From: Prevotellaceae bacterium
GTDB taxonomy: Bacteria; Bacteroidota; Bacteroidia; Bacteroidales; UBA932
NCBI GenBank assembly: GCA_031290755.1
Contig: JAITMY010000108.1
Location: 1 to 5,773, forward strand
Direction: 5' to 3'
Length of the DNA: 5,773 nt
In this document: in pieces, positions 5,197-5,773 of the stretch
Layout: every line of letters begins with the position of its first letter
Numbering within the stretch: the stretch's first letter is position 1
Made by a program: the position numbers and the translations under genes
The notes under the pieces: model-generated
Seen by the model: the letters and a program-made list of their open reading frames with translations, nothing else
What the model was told of the DNA's origin: nothing
Database searches by the model: none

Positions 5197-5773
5197 ATGG
5201 CAAACCATCACCGCTTCGTACAGCCTGCGCCCCTCACAGCGGGCGACGTGGTAGGCATTTGCGCTCCGGCGGGCAGGGTCGGCAGCGAGGCCGCGCTACG
5301 GCAGGCCGCGCTGCGGCTGGAGGCGTGGGGGCTGCGGGTGCGCCTTGGCAGCAACGTGCTGGCCGTGCACCACCAAATGGCCGGCACAGACAAGCAGCGG
5401 GCTGCCGACTTGCAGGAGCTGCTCAGCGCCCCCGACGTCCGCGCCATCCTCTTTGCCAGAGGGGGCTACGGCTGCGCTCGCCTGCTGCCGGCGGTGGACT
5501 TTTCGCCCCTCGCCAAGTGCCCCAAGTGGCTGGCGGGCTACAGCGACACTACGGCGCTCCACATGGCGCTCTACCGCTTGGGCGTGGCGAGCCTGCACGC
5601 CGCCATGCCCGCCAAGTTCGCCGACGAGCAAAGCGTGGCGAGCCTGCGCAGCGCCCTTTTCGGCGAAGACATCAGCCTGCCGTTTGCCGGCAGCGCGCTC
5701 AACGTGCAGGGCGAGGCCACGGGGCGCCTCGTGGGCGGCAACCTCTCCGTCAGCTACAGCCTTCAGGCCACGC
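5197..5773 (+). CDS. LD-carboxypeptidase, peptidase family S66 (5' part, runs off the edge)
   Basis: 192 codons are visible, with no stop before the window ends. S66 signatures are clear: the N-terminal P-x-L-x-x-GD-x-VGICAPAG block (10-26), the AILFARGGYGCARLL segment (83-97), the nucleophile motif GYSDTT with Ser116 (114-119), and GRLVGGNLS (177-184), where family members position the oxyanion region. The Glu and His of the Ser-His-Glu triad should lie in the missing C-terminal half. The family cleaves the L,D bond before the terminal D-Ala of murein tetrapeptides during cytoplasmic peptidoglycan recycling (LdcA). MccF-type members that hydrolyse microcin C are the main alternative, and housekeeping context favours LdcA. 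ATG at 5197 lies 9 bases after the PAP2 stop, and no signal peptide is seen. The gene looks intact as far as it goes. Confidence 0.88.
   Translation, partial: MANHHRFVQPAPLTAGDVVGICAPAGRVGSEAALRQAALRLEAWGLRVRLGSNVLAVHHQMAGTDKQRAADLQELLSAPDVRAILFARGGYGCARLLPAVDFSPLAKCPKWLAGYSDTTALHMALYRLGVASLHAAMPAKFADEQSVASLRSALFGEDISLPFAGSALNVQGEATGRLVGGNLSVSYSLQAT

Overview
The window looks like a chromosomal stretch from a GC-rich member of the Bacteroidota. Four things support this. There is a type IX secretion system (T9SS) plug protein of the former DUF5103 family, a family tied to that phylum. The Hpt, short-form Adk and Obg proteins read like Bacteroidota versions. Start codons are preceded by AT-rich leaders, mostly without Shine-Dalgarno sequences. 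Perfect TAnnTTTG boxes, the Bacteroidota -7 promoter element, occur in the one divergent intergenic region. Genus cannot be fixed from the sequence. I see no insertion sequence, phage, CRISPR, tRNA or rRNA, and no gene-free stretch longer than about 150 bases.

Layout. Positions 1-140 hold the 3' end of a probable clan AA (retropepsin-like) aspartic protease. The exported T9SS plug protein (147-1442) follows after 6 bases on the same strand. Converging on it from the minus strand are a small lipoprotein with a C-terminal Cys/His knuckle (1453-1752) and, upstream of that on the same strand, purE (1772-2281). An AT-rich spacer (2282-2426) separates purE from the plus-strand run hpt (2427-2966), adk (3013-3591), obg (3596-4597), a PAP2 membrane phosphatase (4594-5187) and an S66 LD-carboxypeptidase that runs off the right edge (5197-5773).

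How the genes relate. The centre is about purine supply: purE (de novo IMP synthesis) is divergent from hpt (salvage of hypoxanthine/guanine), and adk balances adenylates. The adk-obg-PAP2-LD-carboxypeptidase block is very tight (4-base gap, 4-base ATGA overlap, 9-base gap) and is probably one transcript. It links nucleotide balance and ribosome-associated GTPase control to envelope lipid-carrier and peptidoglycan recycling. The left third concerns the cell envelope.

Most interesting points. The purE and hpt promoter candidates face each other and their predicted footprints overlap. The lipoprotein downstream of purE combines a lipobox with a zinc-knuckle-like Cys/His tail. Otherwise this is a mostly ordinary housekeeping region, and I found no convincing new system.
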